DNA of 64,000 nucleotides from Myxococcota bacterium (lineage in GTDB: Bacteria > Myxococcota_A > UBA9160 > SMWR01). The notes beneath the pieces were generated by a model. That model made no database searches, had not been told where the DNA came from, and saw only the letters and a list, made by a program, of their open reading frames with translations. Shown here one piece after another: positions 33,104 through 43,744 of the stretch. Made by a program: the position numbers and the translations under genes. Position 1 is the first letter of the stretch; every line of letters begins with the position of its first letter. Location: NCBI GenBank assembly GCA_039030075.1, contig JBCCEW010000021.1:1-64000 (forward strand). The letters are read 5' to 3'.

Positions 33104-33724
33104 ATGGGGCGTGGGGCCCGGCTCGCCGCCTGTCTGCCGAGCTACCTGAGGCTCGCCTGGTGGGGGCTCGTCTCGCCGCGCGTCGAGCGGGATCCGCTGA
33201 CCGTGCACCAGGCCGTCGTGCTCGGTCCCGAGGGCGTCTTGCTCACCGTGCGCCACGATCTCCAGGGCTGGGAGCTGCCCGGTGGCGCGGCGCTGCCGGG
33301 AGAGACGACCGCCGAGGCCGTGCAGCGCGAGGTGCGCGAGGAGACCGGGCTCGAGGTGGAGGCCATCGCCCACGTCGGTGACTACCACCGGAGCGGATTT
33401 CGGCCCCACTGCGCGCGTGTCCACCGCTGCGAGGTGAGGGGAGGCGAACTCGCGCCGAGCGCCGAGACCCCCGCGCTCGCCTGGTTCTCGCCGAACGCGC
33501 TGCCGCCGACCCTGTTCCCCTGGTATCGCGGGCCGCTCGCCGATGCGCTGGCCGCGCGGCCCGAGCCGGTCGAGCAGCACGAGCACCAGGGCTGGCGTCA
33601 CATCCTCGCCGGGATGGCGATCGATCTCGCCATGCGCTGGCGAGGCCCCGAACGAGATACGCCCCCGAGCCTGGGCTCGGGGGCGCTGGGATCGGACTCG
33701 GCAGGACGCGCCAGCAGGCCCTAG
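33104..33724 (+). CDS. Nudix hydrolase
   Basis: A 206-residue protein beginning seven bases after hisG. The Nudix box is present: Gly, five residues, Glu, seven residues, then REVREETGL (about residues 65-87). An N-terminal amphipathic stretch (LPSYLRLAWWGLVS) may touch the membrane. The substrate, a nucleoside diphosphate linked to another group, cannot be told. The coding end contains a strong 12-base hairpin at 33660-33685, and the stop codon shares the palindrome CTAG with the convergent gene's stop. Confidence 0.88.
   Translation: MGRGARLAACLPSYLRLAWWGLVSPRVERDPLTVHQAVVLGPEGVLLTVRHDLQGWELPGGAALPGETTAEAVQREVREETGLEVEAIAHVGDYHRSGFRPHCARVHRCEVRGGELAPSAETPALAWFSPNALPPTLFPWYRGPLADALAARPEPVEQHEHQGWRHILAGMAIDLAMRWRGPERDTPPSLGSGALGSDSAGRASRP
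33660..33685. terminator. Strong hairpin inside the 3' end of the Nudix gene
   Basis: CGCCCCCGAGCC and GGCTCGGGGGCG pair perfectly across a two-base gap at 33660-33685. It lies within coding sequence, 39 bases before overlapping convergent stop codons. It could end transcription from both sides, but neither side has a T-run. The structure is certain; the function is inferred. Confidence 0.45.
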
Positions 33725-34218
33725 CGCTGGTCCTCACGGAGGCCACTGGCCTCCCACTCGCGCGAGAGCTGCTCGAGCTTCCGCGAGAAGTCCTCGAAGG
33801 GCTCATCGAAGGACAGGATGATCTCGGTGGTCCGCGGGATGTCGTCCCCGTTCAGCAGACCGCGGTACCGGTTGAGGTTCGCGAGGATGGCCTCGGCGAC
33901 CTTCAGGGCCCGCTTCTCCGTCTTGATGAGGGGCGACTGGAGCGTGTAGACGTTGTTGCGTCCCCACAGACTCTCGTCGCGGACGATCGCGATCTCGCGG
34001 TACACGCTGTTGATCGGATCGAAGTTGTACTCGACGCGGACCTCTTTGAAGATGTCCGTGTTGCCCGTGTAGAACCCGCGTTCCTTCTCGACCTTGCCCA
34101 GCTGCCGGCAGCGCGGGCAATAGAAGGTGTCCCCGTGGTTCAGGAGGAATACGCCCTTGGCGTAGTCCTCACAGTCGGTGTTCTCGCAGTACCCGACGCC
34201 TCGCTTCATGCTTGCCAT
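33721..34218 (-). CDS. Unknown zinc-ribbon protein
   Basis: A 165-residue protein that I do not recognise. It starts at ATG 34218 with GAGG six bases ahead, or at ATG 34209. Residues 8-40 form a probable zinc ribbon with Cys in CENTDC and CPRC. The rest (YNFDPINSVYREIAIVRDES, then a helical C-terminus) looks like a compact, well-conserved domain rather than disordered sequence. It has no signal peptide. It stands alone, convergent with the Nudix gene and preceded by 530 bases without a gene that carry a good promoter for it. A nucleic-acid-binding role is possible but unproven. Confidence 0.8.
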   Translation of the reverse strand: MASMKRGVGYCENTDCEDYAKGVFLLNHGDTFYCPRCRQLGKVEKERGFYTGNTDIFKEVRVEYNFDPINSVYREIAIVRDESLWGRNNVYTLQSPLIKTEKRALKVAEAILANLNRYRGLLNGDDIPRTTEIILSFDEPFEDFSRKLEQLSREWEASGLREDQR

Positions 34219-34748
34219 CCCTTGCCTCGGGCCGCCTCCTGGGGGGTTGGGCCCTGGGTGCCGCAGCGCCTGTGCACTGCGGAGAAATCATCGAACCCCA
34301 CTCGGGCCCTTGCGGAGGGGGATTCGCAAGCCATGTGCCAAAGCCTGGTGGAGGCCGCCCGGCAGAGCTCGAAACGAGGCGATACCACCCCTCTAGAAGG
34401 GGATCTGCGGGAAGCTTGCGTGCTCGTGAGCAGGGGACATCAGGAGCAAGGATGGCGGTGGCCCGACTCGGGTGGGAAGGCCTCTACCGTGTTCTGCCGC
34501 CTGGATCTTCGAAGCGTGAAGAAAATGTCTCAGTGAGAGCACACGCGCCCCCGGAGGGGGGTGGGGTTGGCGTCGCCTCCAGTCGGTCCGTGCGTGGGTG
34601 GGTCGCTACCAGATCTTGGGTCCGAAAGGACTAACCGGGTGTTTACTTCCGCTGTCACGGCGTTGTCAACCGCCATCTTGCGCAGTGCGGAGGTGCGCAT
34701 CCAACACCGGGAACGCACAACACTTTTCGCGCAGCCGTCGCGCGTGAC
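34219..34748. other. 530-base gene-poor region with hairpins, possible leader or small RNA
   Basis: No protein gene is convincing here. Visible structures are GTCC-GAAA-GGAC (34620-34631), CCCCT-CTAGA-AGGGG (34388-34402), and CTTGCG / CGCAAG (34309-34314 with 34325-34330). With the promoter at 34640-34669, the minus-strand transcript would carry a leader of about 415 bases into the zinc-ribbon gene. I compared it by eye with tmRNA, RNase P, SRP and 6S RNAs and found no match to their conserved sequence blocks. Confidence 0.4.
34640..34669 (-). promoter_or_regulatory. Sigma-70 promoter reading toward the zinc-ribbon gene
   Basis: On the minus strand, a perfect TTGACA (34669 to 34664) is followed after 18 bases by TAAACA (34645 to 34640). 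Transcription would start near 34633, directly at the GTCC hairpin. It lies about 80 bases beyond the end of ccmB, so it is independent of that operon. Confidence 0.5.
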
Positions 34749-35414
34749 TCACTCGTCCAGCACGTAGTCGAAGCCCAGGAAGGACAGAATCACGAACGCC
34801 GTATCAGTAATGAGCAGGAGCTGCAGGGGTTCGAAGGGGATCGATCCGCTCTCGAGCAGGCCGCTGGTGGCCCGGACGGCTCCAGAGATCACGGGAACCA
34901 ACAGCGGAAGCAGCAGGAGAGGCAACATCACCTCGCGATAGCGGGTGCGCACGGCCATCGCGCCGAACAAGGTGCCTACGCTGCACAGGCCGAGCGCGCC
35001 CAGCGCCCCGATGCCCGCCAGGGGCAGTGCCACCGGCCGCCAGTCGAGGTTGAAGAAGAGCGCGAACACGGTGGCGGCAAGCACCTGAACGACAAACAGG
35101 ATCAGGAAACTCGCAGCCGCCTTCCCCAGGCCGACCCAGCCCCGGTCGGCGGGCACCAGGGCGAGCGCCGACAGCGCGTCGTTCTCAAGCTCCATCGCGA
35201 AAGCGCGGTTCAGACCCAACAGGGCGGCGAACACGCTGGTCACCCACAAGAGCGCAGGGGCCAGCGCCTGGTTCTGGGGCCGGGCGCCGCCCGGGAGGGC
35301 GAACTGCAGGATCACCACCACGAGCATCGCGAACATCGCCATCGCGATGGCGCGATCGCGGCTGCGCCATTCCGTGACAAGGTCCTTCCAGAGAATCGCC
35401 CAGAAGACGTTCAC
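34749..35414 (-). CDS. ccmB: Heme exporter membrane protein CcmB
   Basis: A 221-residue protein with six probable membrane helices, starting at a GTG that overlaps the ccmA stop by four bases. The N-terminal pattern FWAILWKDLVTEWRSRDRA and the VTSVFAALLGLNRAF helix are those of CcmB. With CcmA it forms the ABC complex that supplies ATP-driven release of heme-loaded CcmE. The usual next gene, ccmC, is absent: the operon ends here and about 80 bases later an unrelated promoter begins. Confidence 0.93.
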   Translation of the reverse strand: MNVFWAILWKDLVTEWRSRDRAIAMAMFAMLVVVILQFALPGGARPQNQALAPALLWVTSVFAALLGLNRAFAMELENDALSALALVPADRGWVGLGKAAASFLILFVVQVLAATVFALFFNLDWRPVALPLAGIGALGALGLCSVGTLFGAMAVRTRYREVMLPLLLLPLLVPVISGAVRATSGLLESGSIPFEPLQLLLITDTAFVILSFLGFDYVLDE

Positions 35415-36118
35415 GCGGCGCGCCCCCGCTCGAGGGCCGCCTCGAACGCGCGCTCGAGCTCCCCGGACCGGGCGGCGCCGGTCCAGACCAGCCGCCCCGT
35501 CTCGAGCACCGCGGCGTTGTCGGCGAGGGCCTGGACCGCGTCGAGGTCATGGGTCACCAGGACCGCCGTGACGCCCGCTTCGCGCAGCTGCCCGAGCCGC
35601 TGGGTCAGCTGCGCCGCAGCGCCGCGATCGAGGCCGGTGTAGGGCTCGTCGAGCAGCAGGACGCTGGGCTCGTGGACCCGGCTCCGCGCGATCGCCGCGC
35701 GCTGGGCCTGCCCGCGCGAGAGGGCGTCGGCGCGGCGAGCCGCGATGTCGGCGAGCGCGTCGCTCTCGAGCAGCGCCGCGACCCGCTCGTCGGGGCATGG
35801 GACCCCATAGAGTCGGGCGGTGAAGAGCAGGTTCTCCCGCACCGTGAGCGGTGGCGACAGCAGCGATGCGTGGCCGAGGTAGCCCACCCGGGCGCGCGAT
35901 TCGCGATGGGTGGCCGGCAGGTCCGCCACCCGGGCCTCGCCGCTGCTGGGACGCGCCAGGCCGGCCCACAGCCGCAGGAGAGTCGACTTCCCGGCACCGT
36001 TGGGGCCGACCACGGCGAGGCAGCTTCCGGGCGGCACCTCGAGATCGATCTCTCGCAGTGCGGCGGCGCGCCCGAAGCGCTTCGTCACGCCCCGCGCTGC
36101 CAGTGCCGCTTCGCTCAC
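35411..36118 (-). CDS. ccmA: Heme exporter ATP-binding protein CcmA
   Basis: A 235-residue ABC ATPase starting at GTG 36118, overlapping the preceding stop as GTGA. Walker A is GPNGAGKST, the signature is LSRGQAQR (the second Gly of LSGGQ replaced by Arg) and Walker B is LLLDEPYTGLD. Position and sequence fit CcmA, which hydrolyses ATP to release holo-CcmE from CcmC. The identity also rests on the adjacent ccmB. Confidence 0.92.
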   Translation of the reverse strand: MSEAALAARGVTKRFGRAAALREIDLEVPPGSCLAVVGPNGAGKSTLLRLWAGLARPSSGEARVADLPATHRESRARVGYLGHASLLSPPLTVRENLLFTARLYGVPCPDERVAALLESDALADIAARRADALSRGQAQRAAIARSRVHEPSVLLLDEPYTGLDRGAAAQLTQRLGQLREAGVTAVLVTHDLDAVQALADNAAVLETGRLVWTGAARSGELERAFEAALERGRAA

Positions 36119-37892
36119 GCGTCTCCCGTCACACTCAACGAGGTACCGCACTGGCTGCAGAAGCGCGCGTCTGGGGCGACCGTGGCCCCACAGGCCGGAC
36201 ACTCCGTGGTTTTCGGCGCGACCGAAGCGGCGGGGGGCTGGCGTTCGAGCAAGAGGGCCGCGGCGCGCGCGCGCAGTCCCTGCCGCATGACCGCGTGGTC
36301 CTCTTGGGTCAGTTTGCCGGTCTCGAGGTCTTCGTCGAGGTCCTCGAGGGAACGCTGGATCGCCTCGCGCTCGAGTTCGCGGGAGTCGTCTTCCTGCTGA
36401 TCGCGTGCTGCGAGGACGCTCGCTTCGGCGCGCAGCGGGCCCGCCAGGAACCCGAACGCGGCGAGTCCGGCGAGTAGGGCGAAGCCCGTGGCGGCCCAGC
36501 GTCCACCGCCCGTCTTCGGTGTCGTGCGGCGCAAGCCGAGCTCGAGGGTCTCGCCCGCTTCCAGGGCGAAGGCCTCGAGGTGGAGGTAGAGGCGGTCGCC
36601 CGAGCGGATCGAGCGGCGTCGGTGCAGCCGATCGGTGTCCGCAATCACGCCGGTGTCCGCGACCAGGACCGACAGCAGCGGCAGGTCGCGATCGAAGCGG
36701 CGCTGGATCTCGCCGCCGCGCGCCGTCGCGGGCAGCCGGTAGCTGAGTGCCCACTGGCGGGTGCCCGACGGAAGCGGACCGTGGAGCGCGAGCGCGCCGC
36801 CCGGATCGCGACGCAGGCCCGCTTCGAGCAGGTCGTTCGAGAAGCGCAGGCCGGTGGCCTCCCGCGGCAGCGCCAGGCAGAAGAGCGGGGACCCGGGTGA
36901 TGCCGGGAGCCCGGCGTCGTCGTCGACCTCCACTTCGAGTCGCTCGTTCACCTCGAGGCTCGCGTCGTCCACCTCGATCCACCATTCCGAGCGGGTCGTT
37001 CGCAGCGCGGACTGGGTCGCTTCGCCGAGGCCCAGCGCCACGCGGAGCGTGGCGCGCGCGTCGAGGCCCGGGGCGCTCTGAACCTCGTAGGGTGCGCCCT
37101 CGAGCTCGACCGGAGCGCCCGGGATGAAGCCGTCTGCGCGGGCATCGACCACGCCCTGCGGTGTCAGGATCTGCACCGGCGGGGCGCCTGCCGGAAACCC
37201 GAGCTCCCAGGTGGTGGTGTCGAGGGGCAGGCCGTAGCCGAAGGGAATCTCCTGGTTGCCCGGATACAGCGGTCCCCAGAACTGCACGCGCGTGCCGTCG
37301 CGCTCCAGCCCCGAACGCTCGAGCAGCGACTCGAAGCCGCGGGCATCCGCGGGGATCGCGGCCTCGAAGAGCGGTCGGGTACCCGAGCGCGCCGTCTCGG
37401 GAACGAAGATCACCGCGTCGGTCGGGTTCACGACGGTGTAGCTGTGCACCAGTCGCAGCTCGTCGCAGGCACGGTCGACGCGCAGATCGAGGCGCTTCAC
37501 CGCCGCGGCGCCCGCGTCGCTGCTCGGGTCCGACAGCGTCAGGTTCAGGCGGTGCTCGGTGCTTCCCGCCTCGAAGCGAAAGCGTTCGCCGAAGGGCACG
37601 TCGCCAGGACGCGCACCCACCAGGTACACGACACCCGGCGCGTTCGAGATGCCCTCGAAGGCGAAACGCCCCTCGGTGTCGGTGCGGGTTTGGCGCAGGC
37701 CAGCGCTCCCGTCGTCGGACAGCGCGTAGAGCACGACGTCCACTTCGGCGGTGGCGTCGGGGCGCGTGTCGTGGAGCAGCTGCCCGACGACGCGGGCCGG
37801 CCCGGCCGGGACGTCGGCGGGGCCCTGGGCGCTCGCCACCGAAGCACCGAGCAGCGCGAGCGCAGCGAGGGCCGCGCAGCAGACGACGCGCG

Positions 37893-37896
<4 letters not shown>
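36115..37896 (-). CDS. Unknown exported zinc-ribbon protein inside the ccm operon
   Basis: A 593-residue protein between ccmF and ccmA, overlapping both by four bases. The signal peptide is within MTRVVCCAALAALALLGASV. Residues 30-130 resemble a carboxypeptidase-regulatory-like beta domain (TEGRFAFEGISNAPGVVYLV). A long beta-rich region to about 480 follows, then a membrane helix (about 490-510), a helical segment with DLDEDLETGKLTQEDHAVMR, and a C-terminal zinc ribbon (CPACG and CSQCG). The large domain is thus outside and the ribbon in the cytoplasm. The helical segment faintly recalls the short CcmI/CcmH-type tails. I do not know its function; context makes a role in heme delivery or apocytochrome handling likely. 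Confidence 0.75.
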
Positions 37897-39845
<1,949 letters not shown>

Positions 39846-39955
39846 GCCGCTCCTGGCTCACTCACTGCGCTCACGGGGGGCGGGAGGGAGTCGAGCAGAC
39901 ATCCCGCTCGACGGGCGTGGACAAGGCCTGGGCTATGTGGACGCGGGGTGCGGTC

Positions 39956-40411
39956 CTAGCTCTCGGTCGACGGCGGTCCGCCTTCCTGGCCTTCGAACTT
40001 CGAGGGGCACTTCGCCAACAGCTTGTCGGCGTGGACGCGCGCGATGCTGCCCTCCCGCAGCAGTCGTCCCTCGAGCACGACCTCGGCCCCGTCCTTGAAG
40101 AGGTCGGGGGTCTCGAGGCTCGCGAACACTACGTCCATCGCGCCTTCGGACGAGCCCCCGCCGTGGGGCGGCTCGTTCTGGACGGCGAAGCGGACGCTGC
40201 GGCTTCCGACGTCGCGCTCGATCGTGCCCTCGCTGACGTAGCCGTGCACACGGGCGGGCTGGCCCGCCTGGGCATCGACCGAGGCGGTGAACTCTTCGAG
40301 CGATTGGTAGTAGGTGAAGGAGGCACCCGCTTCGAGATTGCTCAGCGCGTACCAACCGAGGAGCAGCGCGATCAGCGTCGCGCCCCCCGCTACCTGGAAC
40401 CCCTTCGACAT
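39956..40411 (-). CDS. ccmE: Heme chaperone CcmE, Cys-type variant
   Basis: A 151-residue protein with one N-terminal membrane helix (GGATLIALLLGWYAL) and the OB-fold of CcmE. Where classical CcmE has the heme-binding His of HxxxY, this protein has LLAKCPSKF, with Cys135 in that place and Phe139 where Tyr is usual (TTC, one base from TAC). The Cys form is known from the variant System I of some deltaproteobacteria and archaea, which lacks CcmH; the Phe is unusual to me. It is the first gene of the operon. Confidence 0.9.
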   Translation of the reverse strand: MSKGFQVAGGATLIALLLGWYALSNLEAGASFTYYQSLEEFTASVDAQAGQPARVHGYVSEGTIERDVGSRSVRFAVQNEPPHGGGSSEGAMDVVFASLETPDLFKDGAEVVLEGRLLREGSIARVHADKLLAKCPSKFEGQEGGPPSTES

Positions 40412-40482
40412 CGAGGTCGAGCATATCCGAGGTGTCTCGCTCCAGCAAAACGAGGCCGGTCCAGAAACCTACGAAAAACAAG

Positions 40483-40494
40483 CACTTGCAAGTG
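40483..40494. promoter_or_regulatory. Perfect 12-base palindrome between ccmE and the aminotransferase gene
   Basis: CACTTGCAAGTG is perfectly self-complementary and lies near the middle of the 125 bases between two divergent genes. TTGACA follows at 40503-40508 on the plus strand, but no good -10 fits before the ATG at 40537. It may be an operator for one or both genes. Confidence 0.35.
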
Positions 40495-40536
40495 GGCCGC
40501 CGTTGACACGCAGAACCCGCGCAGCTACCCGGAGGT

Positions 40537-41691
40537 ATGCGCCCGAAGCCCGCCCAGCGGCTCGCCGAAATCCAGCCCTTCCTGGCGATGGACGTCATGG
40601 AGCGGGCCTTCGCCATGGAGCGGGACGGCGCCGAGGTGCTCCACCTCGAGGTCGGCGAGCCCCAGTTCGCGCCGCCGCCGGCCGCCGTGGCCGCCTGCCA
40701 CGCCGCCCTCGACGCGGGGGAGACCCAGTACACGGACAGCCGCGGCCTCCACGAGCTGCGCTGCGCCATCGCGCGGGACGCCGAGGAGCGCCACGGCGTG
40801 GCCGTCGATCCCGACCGCGTCCTGGTGACGAGCGGCACCTCGCCCGCGATGCTGCTCGTGTTCTCGGCCCTCATCGATCCCGGCGACGAAGTGGTGATGG
40901 GGACGCCCCACTACCCCTGCTACCCGACCTTCGTGCGCTCCTGCGGCGGGGTTCCGGTGTTCGTGCCCACCGATCCGGAGCGGGGCTACGCCCTCGACGT
41001 CGACGCGGTCGCCGAGGCGATCACGCCGCGCACGAAGGCGATCATCGTCGGGTCCCCGGCGAACCCGACTGGTGCGATCCAGAGCGCCGACGCACTGCGC
41101 GGGCTGGCCGGGCTCGGGCCGCCGCTGGTGTCCGACGAGATCTACGACGGGCTGGTCTACGACGGGGTCCGCACGACGTCGGCGCTGACCATCACCGACG
41201 ACGCCTTCGTCCTCGACGGCTGTTCGAAGCGCTACGCGATGACCGGCTTCCGGCTCGGGTGGGTGATCGCTCCCGAGGGCGCGATGCGCGACCTCCAGGT
41301 GTTACAGCAGAACCTCTTCATCTCCGCGAATCGCTTCGTGCAGCACGCGGGCATCGGTGCCCTCGAGGGTGGCGCGGACACCACCGCTGCGATGTGCGCG
41401 GCCTTCGCCGCGCGCCGCGATCGCCTGGTCGGCGGCTTGCGCGAGCTCGGCTTCCGGATTCCCCAGGCGCCGGTCGGCGCCTTCTACGTGTTCGCTGACG
41501 CGCGCGCGTTTGGATCCAGGTCGGTCGACCTGGCCTTCGCCCTGCTCGAGCGCGCCCAGGTCGGGGCCGGTCCCGGGCTCGACTTCGGCGAGGCCGGTGA
41601 GGGGTGGCTGCGTTTCTCCTTCGCGGTGTCCGAGGCGACCGTCGACGGCGCCCTGGAGCGGCTGGCGGGCGTGATGCCGGAGTTCGCGTGA
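40537..41691 (+). CDS. PLP-dependent aminotransferase, class I/II
   Basis: A 384-residue fold-type I aminotransferase. The PLP lysine is Lys231 in CSKRYAMTGFRLGW; GSPANPTGA and the final Arg in GWLRFSFA contact cofactor and substrate carboxylate. The N-terminus (QPFLAMDVMERA, then LEVGEPQFAPP) is typical of the aspartate/alanine aminotransferase group. The substrate amino acid is unknown. GGAGGT lies directly before the ATG, closer than usual for a ribosome site. The stop overlaps the engB start as GTGA. Confidence 0.9.
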   Translation: MRPKPAQRLAEIQPFLAMDVMERAFAMERDGAEVLHLEVGEPQFAPPPAAVAACHAALDAGETQYTDSRGLHELRCAIARDAEERHGVAVDPDRVLVTSGTSPAMLLVFSALIDPGDEVVMGTPHYPCYPTFVRSCGGVPVFVPTDPERGYALDVDAVAEAITPRTKAIIVGSPANPTGAIQSADALRGLAGLGPPLVSDEIYDGLVYDGVRTTSALTITDDAFVLDGCSKRYAMTGFRLGWVIAPEGAMRDLQVLQQNLFISANRFVQHAGIGALEGGADTTAAMCAAFAARRDRLVGGLRELGFRIPQAPVGAFYVFADARAFGSRSVDLAFALLERAQVGAGPGLDFGEAGEGWLRFSFAVSEATVDGALERLAGVMPEFA

Positions 41692-42368
41692 GCGCGCGGC
41701 GCAAGAAGGACGCGCGTCCGAAGCTACGGGTGAAGCAGGCCGAGCTCCTGACGAGCGCCGCAAAGCCCTCCGGCTTTCCCGCGCCCGGTCCGCCGGAGGT
41801 CGCGTTCCTCGGGCGTTCGAACGTCGGGAAGTCCAGCTTGCTGAACGCCCTCGTCGGCCGCAAAGCCCTGGCCCGTACCTCGTCGACGCCGGGGAAGACC
41901 CGCCTGCTCAACTGGTTCCGCGTGGAGCGCACGAGTGGCGAGCTGTGGTTCGTGGATCTCCCGGGCTACGGGTACGCAAAGGTCGCGCGCACCGAACGCG
42001 CCCAGTGGAAGGACTGGATCGAGGCCTACCTCGACCAGCGCGAGACCCTGCGCCTCGCCGTGCTGCTCCAGGATCTGCGCCGCGACCCGGGCGAAGACGA
42101 GACGCTGCTGCTCGAGTGGCTGCGCGAGCGCGAGGTGCCCAGCCTCGTCGCGCTCACGAAGTGCGACAAGCTGAAGCCGATGCGCCGCGCCCAGCGGGTG
42201 CGCGTGTTGAAGGGGGCGAAGGAGCTTCCGGCCGATCGTATCGTCGCCACCTCCGCCCAGGCCGGAATCGGGCTCGTCGACCTGTGGCGTGCGATCGACG
42301 AGGCGACTGGGCTCGGTTCCGCCGCCGATCGCTCGAGCGCCCCCCCCACCGACCCGCCGGCGGAGTGA
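41688..42368 (+). CDS. engB: Ribosome-biogenesis GTPase EngB (YsxC/YihA)
   Basis: A 226-residue GTPase starting at GTG 41688. G1 is GRSNVGKSS, G2 lies in TSSTPGKT, G3 is DLPGYGYAK and G4 is TKCDK, all as in EngB, which helps assemble the 50S subunit. There is a short basic leader and an acidic Pro-rich tail. Its end is three bases from the end of the convergent cofE gene, with no room for a separate terminator. Confidence 0.95.
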   Translation: MSARRKKDARPKLRVKQAELLTSAAKPSGFPAPGPPEVAFLGRSNVGKSSLLNALVGRKALARTSSTPGKTRLLNWFRVERTSGELWFVDLPGYGYAKVARTERAQWKDWIEAYLDQRETLRLAVLLQDLRRDPGEDETLLLEWLREREVPSLVALTKCDKLKPMRRAQRVRVLKGAKELPADRIVATSAQAGIGLVDLWRAIDEATGLGSAADRSSAPPTDPPAE

Positions 42369-42371
42369 GCG

Positions 42372-43118
42372 CTAGCGAAAGAGGTCTTGGGACGGGTCGC
42401 GCAGGGTGTCGGCGAGTCGGCCGTCGCCTTGAGGCGTGCGCCCCGTGATCCACACGGCCGGGATGCCGGCGTCCTTCACCATCAGCAGTCCCGCTGCGGC
42501 CGCGAGCTGATCCGCAGTCGCGGTCGTCGTGACCTCGAGCGGGCGGCCGGTCCAGTCTTCGCCGCCGCGCAGGTCCTCGATGGGCGCAATGCCCGCGCTC
42601 CCGAGGGCGACGTCGACGAGTCCTTCGCGCCAGGGTCGGCCGAAGGTGTCGCTGACGATCACCGCGACGTCTTTCGCGCCGCCGGAGAGCAGCCCGTCGC
42701 GCAGCGCCCGCGCCGACGCGTCCGGGTCCTCGGGCAACAGAATCGCCGTGTCGGCGGCGCCGGCGTTCGAGAGATCGACGCCGGCGTTCGCGCACACGAA
42801 GCCATGGCGGGTCTCGCTGATCAGCACGCGATGGCCGCGCCGGACGACGCGCGCCGACTCGCGCAGCACCACCTCGACGTGGCGCGGATCCTTGTCGTCC
42901 TCGCGCGCGATGCGCTCCGCCTCGGCCGACGGGGTGACGTCCGCCAGCGCGACGATGCGACCCTCGGCCTTCGACACGATCTTCTGGCAGACGACCAGCA
43001 CGCCGTCGGACAGCGAAACCCCCTGGGCGCCCGCCGCGACGCGCAGCAGCGCCGCGAGGTCGTCACCAGGCTTCACCGCGGGCACCTGCTCGAGGGCGGT
43101 CAGCACGAGCGGATTCAT
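42372..43118 (-). CDS. cofE: Coenzyme F420-0:L-glutamate ligase
   Basis: A 248-residue protein with the F420 ligase pattern: LVVCQKIVSKAEGR, the RHGFVCANAGVDLSN segment, and the VIVSDTFGRPWREGLVDVAL core. It adds glutamates to F420-0. It has only the CofE domain, without the C-terminal nitroreductase-like domain of the FbiB fusion. The ATG overlaps the cofC stop as ATGA. It is the last gene of a leftward cofD-cofC-cofE series. Confidence 0.93.
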   Translation of the reverse strand: MNPLVLTALEQVPAVKPGDDLAALLRVAAGAQGVSLSDGVLVVCQKIVSKAEGRIVALADVTPSAEAERIAREDDKDPRHVEVVLRESARVVRRGHRVLISETRHGFVCANAGVDLSNAGAADTAILLPEDPDASARALRDGLLSGGAKDVAVIVSDTFGRPWREGLVDVALGSAGIAPIEDLRGGEDWTGRPLEVTTTATADQLAAAAGLLMVKDAGIPAVWITGRTPQGDGRLADTLRDPSQDLFR

Positions 43119-43744
43119 GAGCGCTCCCAGACTTCGAGGATGGCGCGCGTGGCGGGGCCGAGGCTTTCGACGTCCAGCGCCGAACGCGCGTCTTCGACGA
43201 AATCGATGTCGATGGCCAGCGAGGGCAGGGTGCATTCGACATACGGCACGCCCGCCGCGAGGGCCGCATCGCGGTGGCGCGCGGCGCTGTCGCGGCCGAA
43301 GCGCGCCGGGATCACGTCGGGCGGTCGGCGAAACAGGGCGGAGGTCCCGCCGTCGTTCGAGGGCGCGAGGCTCACCCCGTGTTCCGGACCGGCTTCCAGG
43401 AGTGCGTGGATGTCGTCCGGCGCCGCCGCCGCGACGTCGCCGAGGACGACCAGCACCCCGTCGCTGGGCCCGGCGAGCTGATGGCAAGCGGCTTCGATCG
43501 CCGCGTTGAGCCCCGGATCGTCGCGCAGCAGCGGCTCGGCCCCCGCCTGCTTCGCGGCGTCGGCGACGCGGGCATCGGGGGTGGTCACGGCGACGCGGTC
43601 CAGTTCGGGGACGGCACACAGGCAGCGCACCAGATCGCTCATCATCGCGAGGGAGAGCGCCTCGAGTTCTTCGCGCGCGCGCTCGGGGAACATGCGCGAC
43701 TTCGCGTCGTCGAGACCCTTCACCGGAACCACGGCGGAGATCAC
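43115..43744 (-). CDS. cofC: F420 precursor guanylyltransferase CofC
   Basis: A 209-residue nucleotidyltransferase with the start MISAVVPVKGLDDAKSRM and the acidic metal motif VLGDVAAAAPDD. CofC/FbiD activates 2-phospholactate, phosphoenolpyruvate or 3-phosphoglycerate with GTP; which of these applies here cannot be read by eye. GTG start, overlapping cofD by four bases. Confidence 0.9.
   Translation of the reverse strand: MISAVVPVKGLDDAKSRMFPERAREELEALSLAMMSDLVRCLCAVPELDRVAVTTPDARVADAAKQAGAEPLLRDDPGLNAAIEAACHQLAGPSDGVLVVLGDVAAAAPDDIHALLEAGPEHGVSLAPSNDGGTSALFRRPPDVIPARFGRDSAARHRDAALAAGVPYVECTLPSLAIDIDFVEDARSALDVESLGPATRAILEVWERS

Noticed and set aside
34219-34510. Possible 6S, tmRNA, RNase P or SRP RNA gene
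   Set aside because: I looked for the conserved blocks of these RNAs on both strands and did not find them; a covariance search could still change this.
34135-34634. Open frames on the plus strand within the long gene-poor region
   Set aside because: They overlap each other and the hairpins, have no recognisable domain, and their composition resembles translated structured RNA or random G+C-rich DNA.
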